Source: Marinobacter sp. ATCH36 (GTDB taxonomy: Bacteria; Pseudomonadota; Gammaproteobacteria; Pseudomonadales; Oleiphilaceae). From it: a stretch of DNA of 64,000 nucleotides. Both the position numbers and the translations under genes were made by a program. The notes below the pieces were generated by a model. It was not told where the DNA came from. It did no database searches and was given only the letters and a program-made list of their open reading frames with translations. Location of the stretch: positions 744,001-808,000 of the forward strand of contig NZ_JAMJPL010000001.1 of NCBI RefSeq assembly GCF_023555055.1. Reading direction: 5' to 3'. Below are positions 44,812 to 53,905 of the stretch, piece after piece; the first letter of the stretch is position 1, and each line of letters opens with the position of its first letter.

Positions 44812-44945
44812 CTGATTAGTCTGGGCAGAGGACGGGTAAGGCTTTCCAGGATCGTCAAAAACAAGGATGTTTTTGTCGAGCGTACAGGGATGTATTTACC
44901 GCGTATCCTGGAAACCGTTTCCCGTCCTCTGCTTCCCAAAATCAG
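44812..44945. repeat. Structured palindromic repeat R3, running into the adjacent gene
   Basis: Imperfect 41-base arms at 44812-44852 and 44905-44945 enclose a 52-base loop with ACAGGGATGTATTTACCGCG, a variant of the R1 core. The outer and inner parts of the arms pair well (CTGATT, GCAGAGGACGGG, TTTCCAGGAT) and the segments between do not. The right arm lies inside the coding end of the methyltransferase gene at 44896-45636. Confidence 0.82.
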
Positions 44946-45636
44946 AAGATTCATCGAGTCGCCGCTCGATATTCCCACACAGGGTATGAAGAAAACCGAT
45001 ATCCCGCTCGGTGAGCAAGGGCAGGCGTTCAAACGTCCACTGCGAAAGCTTGCTGTCTGCAGGCGTATCCAGCTCTGGCAGCAGTATTTCCAAGCGTTGT
45101 CGCAGGGCTCCCAGTCGAGCGTCGGAGATGGCGGGCTGGGACTGGGCTTCCCGGGCAGAAGCCAGGCCGGACAGCTCCCAGGCGTAGAGCATGACTGCCT
45201 GGGACAGGTTCAATGAGGGGTAGGATACCGCCATGGGGAACCCTGTCAGCAGGTCGCAAAGTGCCAGTTCGTCATTGGACAGGCCACGGTCCTCGCGGCC
45301 GAATACCAGGGCGGCTGTGGCTACAGAAGTGCCCTTGCGGGTGATGATATCCCGCAGTCGTGCGGGTTGGTGCCAGTCCTGCCGTTGATGGCGAGGCTTG
45401 GCGGAGGTGCCCATCAGCAGGTCTACGGAGTTTCTTACCGCCGCCAGATCAGGGAAAATGCGCGCATTGTCCAGAATGTGATCGCTGCCATGGGCCAGCC
45501 AGTGGGCCTCCGGTCGGGTATGCAGGTCGGAATTGACCAGCCACAGCTCGTCAAAGCCCATGGTGCAGAGGGCGCGGGCGGCTGCCCCCACGTTTTCGGG
45601 AACCTTCGGTTCAACAAGTACAAAGGCCAGTTGCAT
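44896..45636 (-). CDS. SPOUT RNA methyltransferase, TrmJ/YjtD group
   Basis: A 246-residue SpoU-family methyltransferase with the family start VEPKVPENVGAAARA, the segment ALVFGREDRGLSNDE and the SAM-binding knot sequence YPSLNLSQAVMLYAWEL. The segment HGSDHILDNARIFPDL is closer to E. coli YjtD (LasT) than to TrmJ; both methylate, or are thought to methylate, structured RNA. GGAGGT lies six bases before the ATG. The last 16 or so codons lie within repeat R3, so the C-terminus appears to come from the repeat. The start codon overlaps that of the divergent gene. Confidence 0.85.
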   Translation of the reverse strand: MQLAFVLVEPKVPENVGAAARALCTMGFDELWLVNSDLHTRPEAHWLAHGSDHILDNARIFPDLAAVRNSVDLLMGTSAKPRHQRQDWHQPARLRDIITRKGTSVATAALVFGREDRGLSNDELALCDLLTGFPMAVSYPSLNLSQAVMLYAWELSGLASAREAQSQPAISDARLGALRQRLEILLPELDTPADSKLSQWTFERLPLLTERDIGFLHTLCGNIERRLDESSDFGKQRTGNGFQDTR

Positions 45637-46900
45637 GACGTTACCTCCGGTGGCGAGTTTACACCACGGTGCTGAATCTTTTTACCAGCGATGGCAGCGG
45701 CTGAACGACTGGCTGGCCCAGCATCGTGAGCTGTGGCAACCGGCACCATTTACCGACCCAAGCCCGGCCTGGGCTGTTAAGTGGCCGGCACTGGCGGAAA
45801 GGGTGGCCAATTTCTCAGAAAGCGACTGCCAGAAGCTGGAGGACGACCCCGGAATACTGGCAGGTTTGCTGGGGCGGGAGCTGCCTTCACTTCAGATTTT
45901 CAATGAGTTGATCCGTGTGCCGGAACTGGCCAACGGCAAAGTCCGGCAGAGTACGTTGCCGGAAATCCGGGCCACCGATATGCCCGGCCGCAAGAGGCTG
46001 CAATCCGGCGCCTTTGCAGCGGCTATACGGCCTCTGAAGCATGATGTACTGGACTGGTGCTGTGGCAAGGGGCACCTGGCCAGAACCCTGGCGCCTTTTT
46101 GTGATGGCAAAGTGTCAGGTTTCGAATGGAATCCGGCCCTGGTAGACGACGGTAACCGCCTGACGGGGAAGTTCGGCGATGCGGTGTCATTGCACTGTCA
46201 GGATGTTATGGCCGAGGAGCTGGTGTTGCCGAAGGCCACACACAGCGTTGCCCTGCATGCCTGCGGCGATCTACACCGTCGGCTGATGCGCCGGGTGACG
46301 GACGGTGGGAAACCACGACTGAGCTTTTCGCCGTGCTGTTACCACCTCACGGAAAAGCCGGACTATCAGCCGATGTCCCGATGGGCCGGTAGTGGGGAAA
46401 ATGCATTACAACTCAGCCGGGAGGACCTGCGGTTGGCCGTGCAGGAAACCGTCACCGCACCTGAAAGAGTGCGGCAACAGACCCGCCGGATCAGCCAGTG
46501 GCGGTTGGGTTTTGATGGAATGCAAAGGGCCCTTCGGGGTATGGATGCCTACCTGCCCGTGCCTTCACATCCGCCCGGGCTGATCAATGGTGATTTTGCC
46601 GGTTTCTGTCGTTGGGCCGCGACCAGGAAGGGACTGGCGTTGCCAGAGGAAACGGACTTCAATTATTGGGAAACCCATGGTGAACGGCGATTGCAGACAG
46701 TGCGTCGCCATGAGCTGGTGCGGCACCTTTTTCGGAGGCCGCTGGAGCTCTGGCTGGTGCTGGACTACGCGTTATTTCTGGAAGAGCAGGGTTATGAGGT
46801 CCGGCTGGGCACCTTCTGTGAGCGACAGCTGACGCCGCGCAACTTGCTGATTGACGCCGTGAAGATTGGCTTTAACCAAGACACTCAGGGTTTGCGGTAG
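45635..46900 (+). CDS. METTL25-like class I methyltransferase
   Basis: A protein of about 421 residues with a Rossmann methyltransferase domain (motif I LDWCCGKGHLARTLAP at about residue 140) and the family segments SVALHACGDLHRRLM and SPCCYHLT, typical of the Methyltransf_32/METTL25-related group. The target is unknown. The start is uncertain: the ATG at 45635 shares bases with the start codon of the divergent RNA methyltransferase and has only a weak AGG; a GTG at 45650 is an alternative. The 3' end overlaps the convergent gene by 16 bases. Confidence 0.8.
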   Translation: MTLPPVASLHHGAESFYQRWQRLNDWLAQHRELWQPAPFTDPSPAWAVKWPALAERVANFSESDCQKLEDDPGILAGLLGRELPSLQIFNELIRVPELANGKVRQSTLPEIRATDMPGRKRLQSGAFAAAIRPLKHDVLDWCCGKGHLARTLAPFCDGKVSGFEWNPALVDDGNRLTGKFGDAVSLHCQDVMAEELVLPKATHSVALHACGDLHRRLMRRVTDGGKPRLSFSPCCYHLTEKPDYQPMSRWAGSGENALQLSREDLRLAVQETVTAPERVRQQTRRISQWRLGFDGMQRALRGMDAYLPVPSHPPGLINGDFAGFCRWAATRKGLALPEETDFNYWETHGERRLQTVRRHELVRHLFRRPLELWLVLDYALFLEEQGYEVRLGTFCERQLTPRNLLIDAVKIGFNQDTQGLR

Positions 46901-47367
46901 ACCACGTCTTCCACGCAGCCATCCCGGAAATACACGTAGGTCAGTTCGTAAAGGTTGCCATAGTATTTGGTCTGGTAGACCCAGGTTTCCTGGGGCGTGG
47001 GATAGGTTTCCGGGGGGCGGCCGAAAGCTTTGCGAACGTGCTCCCTGGTCATGCCTTTGACCACCTGCTCGCGCACCAGATACCGCCTCAGGTCAGTGGA
47101 GTTGATAAAACGACAGGTACCCTCCGCCTCCGGGCTTGCCGACTTCTCCGGTTCTTCCCCGGTTTCCGACTGTTCGGGCGCTGCTGGCAGGTTCTGGCCA
47201 AAGCTGCCGCCAATTCTGTTGTCCTGAATCCTGATTTCCTCGGAATCTTCTCCGCAGGGCTGATCGGAAAAGCGGGTCTCACCGCCGGCGTCGCAACGAT
47301 AGACCTGGGACCAGGTGGTAGCAGGCAAGCCCAGCATGAGAATAAAGACAAACAGAATTCGGGTCAC
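46885..47367 (-). CDS. Secreted DUF4124-domain protein
   Basis: A 160-residue exported protein: a signal peptide (ILFVFILMLGLPATTWS) followed by a DUF4124 segment (VYRCDAGGETRFSDQPCG), a Pro/Glu-rich linker, and a C-terminal domain with GMTREHVRKAFGRPPE, which resembles the SmpA/OmlA-like fold seen in envelope proteins. The start is GTG with GGGAGC upstream; longer in-frame starts lack a signal peptide at the N-terminus. The function is unknown. Confidence 0.78.
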   Translation of the reverse strand: MTRILFVFILMLGLPATTWSQVYRCDAGGETRFSDQPCGEDSEEIRIQDNRIGGSFGQNLPAAPEQSETGEEPEKSASPEAEGTCRFINSTDLRRYLVREQVVKGMTREHVRKAFGRPPETYPTPQETWVYQTKYYGNLYELTYVYFRDGCVEDVVYRKP

Positions 47368-47410
47368 AGCAAGCTCCCACTGGTTTGCAAAACATGACTC
47401 ATCAGCCGGC

Positions 47411-47437
47411 CACAAAAAAGGCGCCCGAAGGCGCCTT
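47411..47437 (-). terminator. Rho-independent terminator of the OmpA-porin gene
   Basis: On the minus strand, AAGGCGCC-TTCG-GGCGCCTT is a perfect 8-bp stem with a stable TTCG loop, continued by a T-run. It lies about 40 bases after the porin stop and ends that transcript. Confidence 0.85.
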
Positions 47438-47474
47438 CCCGTGTGGTTGATTCAAACAGACCCAACCCCGACGC

Positions 47475-48674
47475 CTAGCGGCGAAGCTGGATGCGCGCTT
47501 CCACTCGACGGTTGGTAGCACGGCCTTCCGCAGTGTCGTTGGAAGCGATCGGAGCTTCCTCACCGTAACCTACGGCGTTCACTCGAGACGGATCAACACT
47601 CAAAGGCCCGGTCAGACGGTCAGCAACGGCTTCAGCCCGACGCTGGGACAGGAGCCGATTGTATTCGGCTTCACCGCGACTGTCGGAATGGCCGGCAATT
47701 TCCACGATAGTTTCGGGATTTTCCTTCAGAAAATCAGCCACCCGGCGAATCTCTGAATCGAAGGAATTACCGATTACAGAGCTGTTTGTCGGGAACTGTA
47801 CTTCGATGGTAAAGGTCTCGACTGTCTCGACGACACCTTCACAGCCGGTGTCATCCACTTCCGCTCCGGCGGCGGTATCCGGACACTGGTCCTGGCTGTC
47901 GACAACGCCGTCATTGTCGCTGTCCAGTTCGCAGCCGCGACTGTTCACGCTGGCACCGGCGGGCGTGCTCGGGCACTGGTCCTTGCTGTTGGCAACACCA
48001 TCGCCATCGTCGTCTCGTTCGCATCCGGTGTTGTCAACGCTGGCACCGGCCGGGGTGCCCGGGCACTGGTCACGGCTGTCCGGAACGCCGTCGTTATCGG
48101 AATCTGCGGGCTCAGGGCTGGACTCCGATACGGTGCGGCTGAAAGCAAAGCTCAAGCCCAGGGTTGCCTGGGTATCAAAGGTACTTTCGTCGATACCGTG
48201 GAACTCCCGCAGTTCTGCGCGGATGGACACGCCGTCACTGACGTTGTAGCGGAAGCCAGCACCCACGTTGACCCGGGTCTCATCATGATTGGAGCCGGCG
48301 GTCTGTTCCATCAGAACGTCATCGCCGAAGTCAGCATGGCCGGCACCGGCGGAAATGTACGGGTTCCAGGCCTGGTCCTGATCTGCAAAATAATAGATTC
48401 CATCCAGTCGCAGCTCTTCGAAATCGCTGCTGCCGCTTACGTTTTTGCGATCAGCATCTGCCCTGGAGTAAACACCTTCAACAGCCCAGTTCGGGTGGAA
48501 ACGAAATTCTGCTCCGATGCCAAAAGTGCCTGTTTCACTCAATTCCCGTTTATGATCAAACAGCTGGAAGCCGGCAAACGGGCTGAGGTAAATGGTTTGC
48601 TCGCGTTCGGCTAAAGCGGGTGTCGCAAGGGATGTTGTCAGGGCCGCAATGGCCAGTGGGCGCATGATGTTCAT
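47475..48674 (-). CDS. OmpA-family porin with thrombospondin type 3 repeats
   Basis: A 399-residue outer-membrane protein: a signal peptide ending ALAERE, an eight-stranded beta-barrel (about residues 25-190), three calcium-type repeats of about 32 residues (each DSDNDGV or similar, then DQCPxTxAGAxV), and a C-terminal OmpA peptidoglycan-binding domain with GHSDSRGEAEYNRLLSQRR and the closing ATNRRVEARI. It resembles OprF-like proteins that join outer membrane and cell wall. AGGAGG lies six bases before the ATG. The 145-base upstream region is AT-rich and contains an attenuator-like hairpin. Confidence 0.93.
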   Translation of the reverse strand: MNIMRPLAIAALTTSLATPALAEREQTIYLSPFAGFQLFDHKRELSETGTFGIGAEFRFHPNWAVEGVYSRADADRKNVSGSSDFEELRLDGIYYFADQDQAWNPYISAGAGHADFGDDVLMEQTAGSNHDETRVNVGAGFRYNVSDGVSIRAELREFHGIDESTFDTQATLGLSFAFSRTVSESSPEPADSDNDGVPDSRDQCPGTPAGASVDNTGCERDDDGDGVANSKDQCPSTPAGASVNSRGCELDSDNDGVVDSQDQCPDTAAGAEVDDTGCEGVVETVETFTIEVQFPTNSSVIGNSFDSEIRRVADFLKENPETIVEIAGHSDSRGEAEYNRLLSQRRAEAVADRLTGPLSVDPSRVNAVGYGEEAPIASNDTAEGRATNRRVEARIQLRR

Positions 48675-48703
48675 GCAGAACCTCCTGTTCGTTTATCGTT
48701 ATT

Positions 48704-48734
48704 GAAAAAAAACGCGTAACTTCCTCATAACGCG
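48704..48734 (-). terminator. Hairpin plus T-run between the helicase and porin genes
   Basis: On the minus strand a stem of CGCGT/ACGCG with one inner mismatch is followed by eight Ts. It lies about 30 bases before the porin ATG, so it could be the terminator of the upstream helicase gene or an attenuator in the porin leader, depending on where the porin promoter is. A TATAAT sequence lies at 48813-48818 on the same strand. Confidence 0.5.
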
Positions 48735-48819
48735 CTGTTGATGGGTGTTTACGGTAAATTTACGTTACAGGATTCAAAAAAACAAAGCATAAATGCTCAC
48801 GGTACATCGGCAATTATAC

Positions 48820-51102
48820 TCAGGCTTCTTCGCCGGCGGCCGTGAAATACAGATGGGCGCTCTGTTTGCTGAAGTTCAGGGTGTCGCCGTTATCGAACCT
48901 GACCTCGAATGAACGGTCGTCTTCACCAACAACCGAACCGGCACCGAAAATGGCGTGGCTGAGTCTGGGTTTTGCCCACAACGGAGCCGTCCGGTCTTCC
49001 CCGGTTACGCTGCTACCATTCAGGATTACGCCTTCCCGGGAGGCGTAACGGGTGCCGGTCGTCGTGACGGGTGCGGCTGTTGTTACGGAAGGTTCTGAAT
49101 CGCTTCTGCGGTTATCCAGCCATTGGCCGAATTCCTGCGACAGGGGAAAGCACAGCTCGTCCACGAACCGGCTGGGGCCCTGGTCACCATCAAGGTGCCG
49201 TTTCTCGCCAAAGGGACGGGTAATCAGGTGAAGCTGTTCCCGGGTGCGGGTCATGGCTACGTAGAGCAGTCGGCGTTCGCTCTCCAAAAATGCTTTCGGG
49301 TCGTCCTGGGCCCGGGGACTGTAAGGCAGGTACTTCTCCTGTAATCCGGGCAGGATAACGGTAGACCACTCGAGGCCCTTGGTGCGGTGAATGGTGGAGA
49401 GAAGGACGCCGCCCCGCCGATTCTCCCCCGCCTGTTTTTTCAGGTCTTTCAGGTGTTCAAGCGCCCCGTCAATACTGACCTTCAATCCGGCCAGATAGAG
49501 CCGGAAGCCGCGAATGGTCTCGATGCGCTCGTCGGCGGTTTCGTGAGTGAGCGCCAGGCTACGGATACCCTCATAGAGCTCGGTTTCATCCGCATAACGG
49601 GTTATCAGGTCCGCCACTGAGCCTCTGAAGTGGCCCAGCAATGCCAGTGTCTCGCCCAGTTTGCGCAGTTTTCTGGCCGCCATGGGTGCGAGCGCGTCGA
49701 AGTCCATGGCGAGCAGCCGCTCATGCCAGCCATCGCCAAATCCCGCCAGGAAACGCGCCAGTTGTTCCAGCTCCGGCTCCTTCAGGCCAACATGAGGAAA
49801 ACGAAGCAGTTGCCGGGCAATATCGAGGCGGTCATCGTCCGGCAAGTTGCGAATTCGGCCGGACACCACCATCAGCAGGCTGGTGATGGCCTGAATTTCG
49901 CGACTGAACAGGGCGCCCTTGCCGGCATCGATGCGATAGGGCAGCTGCCGTGCCAGCAGCTTCAGCTCGATAGGGACACTCTGGCTCCAGACCCGGAACA
50001 GAATGGCGGTATTGCCGAGGGCCAAATCATTCATCGGCTGCAGCAGTTTCACAACGATGTCGCTGTCATTTTCCTGTTGGTGCAGGGTGACTCCGGTTGC
50101 AGGTGTAGAGGGGTTGGAGTGACACAGCACGTCCTTGCGCCCGGTGTTATGGCAGATCAGGTGGTTGGCCAGCAGTGCTACCTGGTGGCCATAGCGAAAA
50201 GTGTAACTCAGGGTCTGTTCCAGCGGACTTTCGAATTCCTCGCTGAAACGCCTGAGGATAAAGTCCGGCTTGGCGCCCCGAAACTCGTAAATTGTCTGGT
50301 CCGGGTCGCCCACCACCGTAACGCGCGCCCGGTCCCCGGCCACGTACCTCAGCAGTAAATGCTGGATCTCATTGGTGTCCTGGTATTCGTCCACCAGCAC
50401 CAGGTCCATCTTGTTGCCCACCAACCGCTGTAGCGGCGGATTCTGGTGGATGGCCATTACCGGCTCGTAGAGCATGTCGGCGTAGCTGATCCGGCTGTTG
50501 GATTTGCGCCATTGCTCGAAGCTGTGGAACAGGTCAATCAGGTAACGGTGTTTGTCGGAATAGCCCAACTCCTCGAATACGATGTCTACCGGGGATAGGG
50601 TAGTTTTCACCAGATCGATGAAGTTGATGGCGGTTTCAACGAAATCTTTCTTGTTGCGGCGAATTTCGTCCGCCAGGTCTTCCGGGGCCAGTCTGCGGGT
50701 AAGCTGCCAGGCCTGGTAGCTGATTTCCTGGTCGGTAAGGATTTTGTCGGAAAACCCCGGCAGGAAGCCTTCCCGCACAAAGCGCTTGTAAAGCCGCAGG
50801 CCCATGGCGTGGTAGGTGCGGATTTCCGGCAGGGCCAGCCCGGTGTCGCGGCTGACATCCCGCAGTTTGCGTTCAAAGTCCACGCGGGCACTGCGGTTGA
50901 ACATTAGAACCAGCATGCGGTTTGGGTCGTGGCCTTGTTCCAACAGGTACCGTATGCGCCAGGCCAATGTGGAGGTCTTGCCACTACCTGCCACGGCAGT
51001 AATCACTGCATGTTCAAAGCCTGCGGTGATGATTGCCCGTTGTTCATCTGTTAGGTAACCGGGCAGATTGGAATCTTCAGGTATTTGGGGTGGGGTAGAC
51101 AT
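48820..51102 (-). CDS. UvrD/Rep-family superfamily I DNA helicase
   Basis: A 760-residue superfamily 1A helicase: Walker A AVAGSGKTST, motif II VLVDEYQDTN, motif III GDPDQTIYEFRGA, and a late motif LLSTIHRTKGLEWSTVIL followed by LLYVAMTRTREQLHL. The C-terminal 60 residues form a small tudor-like domain (FGAGSVVGEDDRSFEVRFDNGDTLNF), common in UvrD/PcrA proteins. It is distinct from the UvrD at 62 kb. The ATG giving MSTPPQ is chosen; an in-frame ATG 16 codons upstream cannot be excluded. It is divergent from the DUF2237 gene, with repeat R4 between them. Confidence 0.9.
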   Translation of the reverse strand: MSTPPQIPEDSNLPGYLTDEQRAIITAGFEHAVITAVAGSGKTSTLAWRIRYLLEQGHDPNRMLVLMFNRSARVDFERKLRDVSRDTGLALPEIRTYHAMGLRLYKRFVREGFLPGFSDKILTDQEISYQAWQLTRRLAPEDLADEIRRNKKDFVETAINFIDLVKTTLSPVDIVFEELGYSDKHRYLIDLFHSFEQWRKSNSRISYADMLYEPVMAIHQNPPLQRLVGNKMDLVLVDEYQDTNEIQHLLLRYVAGDRARVTVVGDPDQTIYEFRGAKPDFILRRFSEEFESPLEQTLSYTFRYGHQVALLANHLICHNTGRKDVLCHSNPSTPATGVTLHQQENDSDIVVKLLQPMNDLALGNTAILFRVWSQSVPIELKLLARQLPYRIDAGKGALFSREIQAITSLLMVVSGRIRNLPDDDRLDIARQLLRFPHVGLKEPELEQLARFLAGFGDGWHERLLAMDFDALAPMAARKLRKLGETLALLGHFRGSVADLITRYADETELYEGIRSLALTHETADERIETIRGFRLYLAGLKVSIDGALEHLKDLKKQAGENRRGGVLLSTIHRTKGLEWSTVILPGLQEKYLPYSPRAQDDPKAFLESERRLLYVAMTRTREQLHLITRPFGEKRHLDGDQGPSRFVDELCFPLSQEFGQWLDNRRSDSEPSVTTAAPVTTTGTRYASREGVILNGSSVTGEDRTAPLWAKPRLSHAIFGAGSVVGEDDRSFEVRFDNGDTLNFSKQSAHLYFTAAGEEA

Positions 51103-51206
51103 GCGGTGTATTGTACCCGGCGACTGGTAGTGCTGATACTGGTGCCGCATAATCCTGATGACTTTTGCTTTCCTCCTTGCCGGGATTAATCTCCCGTTGG
51201 GTGTAG

Positions 51207-51314
51207 GAGGGTTTGGATGGGCTCTTCCAAAACACGCTCAAGCACGTCCGTGTGTCGCTTGGGCTCCGCCATCCATGGCTCCGCACAGTTTTGGAAGAGC
51301 CCATCCAAACCCTC
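51207..51314. repeat. Structured palindromic repeat R4
   Basis: Perfect 27-base arms at 51207-51233 and 51288-51314 enclose a 54-base loop. Read on the minus strand the loop has GCCATGGATGGCGGAGCC, identical to R1, followed by a diverged AGCGACACACGGACGT core. Unlike the others it lies between divergent genes, 24 bases before the DUF2237 ATG, where a simple terminator role is less obvious. Confidence 0.85.
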
Positions 51315-51338
51315 TCTCTGACATTGGAGAATGACGTT

Positions 51339-51719
51339 ATGGCTACAACTGTTGAATCGGTGAATGTGCTCGGCGAAGCCCTGGAAGTATGCGGTACGGA
51401 TCCTGAAACCGGATTTTACCGGGATGGGTGTTGTAACAGCGGGCCGGACGATTTGGGGGCTCATGTGGTGTGCGCCGTTGTAACAGAAGAGTTTCTCGAG
51501 TTTTCGAGTGCCAAGGGCAATGACCTGAGTACGCCTCGACCGGAGTTTGGTTTCCCCGGGTTGAAAGAGGGCGACTCCTGGTGTTTGTGTGCGTCCCGTT
51601 GGCAGGAGGCATTTGAGGCGGATTGTGCGCCTCGGGTAAAACTGAGAGCCACTCATCGTTCGGCTTTGAAGTATTCGACGCTGGAGGATCTTAAACGCCA
51701 TGCAGTGGATCTGAGCTGA
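51339..51719 (+). CDS. DUF2237 protein
   Basis: A 126-residue protein matching DUF2237 throughout: NVLGEALEVC, GFYRDGCCNSGPDDLGAHVVCA, EFLEFSSAKGNDLSTP, and FPGLKEGDSWCLCASRW. Several conserved cysteines suggest metal or redox chemistry, but the family has no assigned function. GGAGA lies upstream of the ATG. It ends just before tmcA in the same direction. Confidence 0.9.
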   Translation: MATTVESVNVLGEALEVCGTDPETGFYRDGCCNSGPDDLGAHVVCAVVTEEFLEFSSAKGNDLSTPRPEFGFPGLKEGDSWCLCASRWQEAFEADCAPRVKLRATHRSALKYSTLEDLKRHAVDLS

Positions 51720-51723
51720 GTGC

Positions 51724-53832
51724 ATGTCGGATGAAACCGGAAAGCACATGCCGGAACAGGACCGATGGTGGAAGCTGCAAGCTGATCTGAAGACAGCCGG
51801 GCAACGGCGAATGGTATTGCTCGAAGGTGATCGTGAGGACTCCCTTGCGTGGCTGTGTGAGGTGCTTCCGGCTCTGGCGGTTACGCCGGGCGTTTGGACG
51901 GGGCCGGTTGATGACCAGCCGGAGTCCTCGCTGACGCGGATTAAACCGGTTGAGGGTCGGCGCTGGCTGGGTCAGGAATTGGCTGGTGTGGTCTGGGACG
52001 GCTGGCAGGGCAATCCGCCGGACAGTTTTGCGGCCTTGTCGGGGACGCTTTCGGCTGGGGGGCTGTTTTTCTGGTTGATGCCGCTGCTTGATGAGTGGAG
52101 TAGTTTTGACGACCCGGATTATCGGCGGACCGGGCTCGAAGGGGCCGGTCGCCATGCCTTTGCTGCACGGCTTGGGCGTATTCTGGCCGATGATCCGGAT
52201 GTTATTCGCGTTAATCCCGCGGTGGATCCGGACCCCGTTCTGCCGGATATCCCCACATCGCACGAGGCCTTCCAGATAGGCGCCACCGAGGATCAGCGCA
52301 GGCTGGTGGACGAGATTGTGCGCACGGGGCTGGGGCGTCGGCGGCGGCCTCTGGTGGTAACTGCTGACCGGGGGCGGGGCAAGTCTGCTGCGCTGGGTAT
52401 GGCGGCGATCCGCCTTTTGAGCGAGGGGCGCCAGCGGGTGATTGTAACGGCACCCGAGCCGGCGACAGTGAAAACTCTTTTTCATCACGCCAGGTTGGCT
52501 GCCGGGGGTGATCATGCTCAGCTGGCGTATGTTCCCCTCGAGCAATTGCTGGCGGACCGGCCCGAGGCAGAGGTGGTGATGGTGGATGAAGCGGCTGCGA
52601 TTCCGGCAGACCTGCTGAAGCGGGTGTTGCTGGGTTGGCCCAGGGTCATCTTCTCCACCACGGTGCATGGCTATGAGGGCTCTGGCCGTGGTTTTGCGGT
52701 TCGGTTCCGTTCAGTGCTGGATACCGAAACGCCTCACTGGCGAAGTGCTTCACTCACGGCGCCGATCCGGTGGGCGGCGTCCGATCCTCTGGAACCATTG
52801 ACGCGGGAGATGTTTCTTCTGGGCGCAGAAGCGCCGGTTTCAAAAGGTGATGGCTCCGGCGTGGTGGTTGAACCCTGGAATCCCTCGACCGCCGGAGAGC
52901 AGGAACTGAACGAGGCGTTTGGTTTGTTGGTTGATGCCCATTACCGCACGTCTCCCGGTGATCTGCGCCAGTGGATGGATGACCCGGCGGCTGTGAGCTG
53001 GCGCCTGACGTGTGATGGGGTGCTGGCGGGCGTGCTTTGGGCAACGGTGGAAGGTGGCCTGGATGCGGCACTGGCTGATCAGGTGATGCTGGGTAAGCGC
53101 CGCTTGCGGGGCCATCTGCTGGCCCAGTCGCTGGCAACCCACAGCGGGTTTGCCGAAGCCGCCAGCCAGCGCCTGCTGCGAGTGGTGCGCATTGCCGTAA
53201 ATGAGGATCTGCGGCACCGGGGGCTAGGGGCGAAGCTGGTAGTTGCAGCACAGGACCATGCCCGTAAGCAGGGGCTGGATGGCGTTGGTACCAGCTTTGG
53301 TGGTGACGCCGGGCTGGTATCCTTCTGGCAACGATGCGGGCTTCAGCCCGTGCGTCTGGGACTGAAGCGGGAAGCCAGCAGTGGCGAATATCCACTGCAA
53401 TTGCTCAGTGGTGCGTCGGGCCAGGGAAAGGTGCTGACGGATCAATTGCGCAGACGGTTGGCGGAGCACTGGCTCACGTTGGTGCCGTTGAACTGGCCGG
53501 ATCTGGAGCCAGAGTTGATTCTTCAGCTGACTGGCGGTCTGCCCACTGTCGGTTCCATCAATGACGACGACCGCAAGGATCTGAACAGTTTTGCCGAGGG
53601 GTACCGGGGTTTTGACCTGACGCTTCCGGTATTGAGAAAGCTGTCTATGCAGGGTGGCGTGATCGGCCTGGTGGCAGCCAGCAGCCAGGCCGCTTTGTGG
53701 GCCAGGGCTGTGATTCAGGGCTGGTCCTGGAGGCAGTTGCAGGCGGCAGGCCTATGCCGGGGCCGTGAGCCGGGAGAGTTCGCGCTGCGCATTATGGTTC
53801 GTGAACTTTTGCAAAACCGGCCTGACTTGTGA
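51724..53832 (+). CDS. tmcA: tRNA(Met) cytidine acetyltransferase TmcA
   Basis: A 702-residue enzyme that acetylates cytidine 34 of elongator tRNA-Met with ATP hydrolysis. It has an N-terminal DUF1726 domain, an RNA-helicase-like ATPase domain with Walker A VTADRGRGKSAAL and Walker B VMVDEAAAIPADLL, a GNAT acetyltransferase domain with VRIAVNEDLRHRGLGAKLV, and a C-terminal tRNA-binding region. The length fits the family. The ATG at 51724 follows the DUF2237 stop by 4 bases; an in-frame ATG eight codons later is an alternative. Confidence 0.93.
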   Translation: MSDETGKHMPEQDRWWKLQADLKTAGQRRMVLLEGDREDSLAWLCEVLPALAVTPGVWTGPVDDQPESSLTRIKPVEGRRWLGQELAGVVWDGWQGNPPDSFAALSGTLSAGGLFFWLMPLLDEWSSFDDPDYRRTGLEGAGRHAFAARLGRILADDPDVIRVNPAVDPDPVLPDIPTSHEAFQIGATEDQRRLVDEIVRTGLGRRRRPLVVTADRGRGKSAALGMAAIRLLSEGRQRVIVTAPEPATVKTLFHHARLAAGGDHAQLAYVPLEQLLADRPEAEVVMVDEAAAIPADLLKRVLLGWPRVIFSTTVHGYEGSGRGFAVRFRSVLDTETPHWRSASLTAPIRWAASDPLEPLTREMFLLGAEAPVSKGDGSGVVVEPWNPSTAGEQELNEAFGLLVDAHYRTSPGDLRQWMDDPAAVSWRLTCDGVLAGVLWATVEGGLDAALADQVMLGKRRLRGHLLAQSLATHSGFAEAASQRLLRVVRIAVNEDLRHRGLGAKLVVAAQDHARKQGLDGVGTSFGGDAGLVSFWQRCGLQPVRLGLKREASSGEYPLQLLSGASGQGKVLTDQLRRRLAEHWLTLVPLNWPDLEPELILQLTGGLPTVGSINDDDRKDLNSFAEGYRGFDLTLPVLRKLSMQGGVIGLVAASSQAALWARAVIQGWSWRQLQAAGLCRGREPGEFALRIMVRELLQNRPDL

Positions 53833-53905
53833 ACAGCTCGATGTCATTCGCCCCGGTTACTGGCCAGAATACCCGCAAAAATGAATCAATAGAGACTGAA
53901 CCATC

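Noticed and set aside
47860..48110. A tandem DNA repeat of about 96 bases, considered as a CRISPR-like or satellite array
   Set aside because: It is the coding sequence for three thrombospondin type 3 repeats in the OmpA porin, in frame and protein-conserved.
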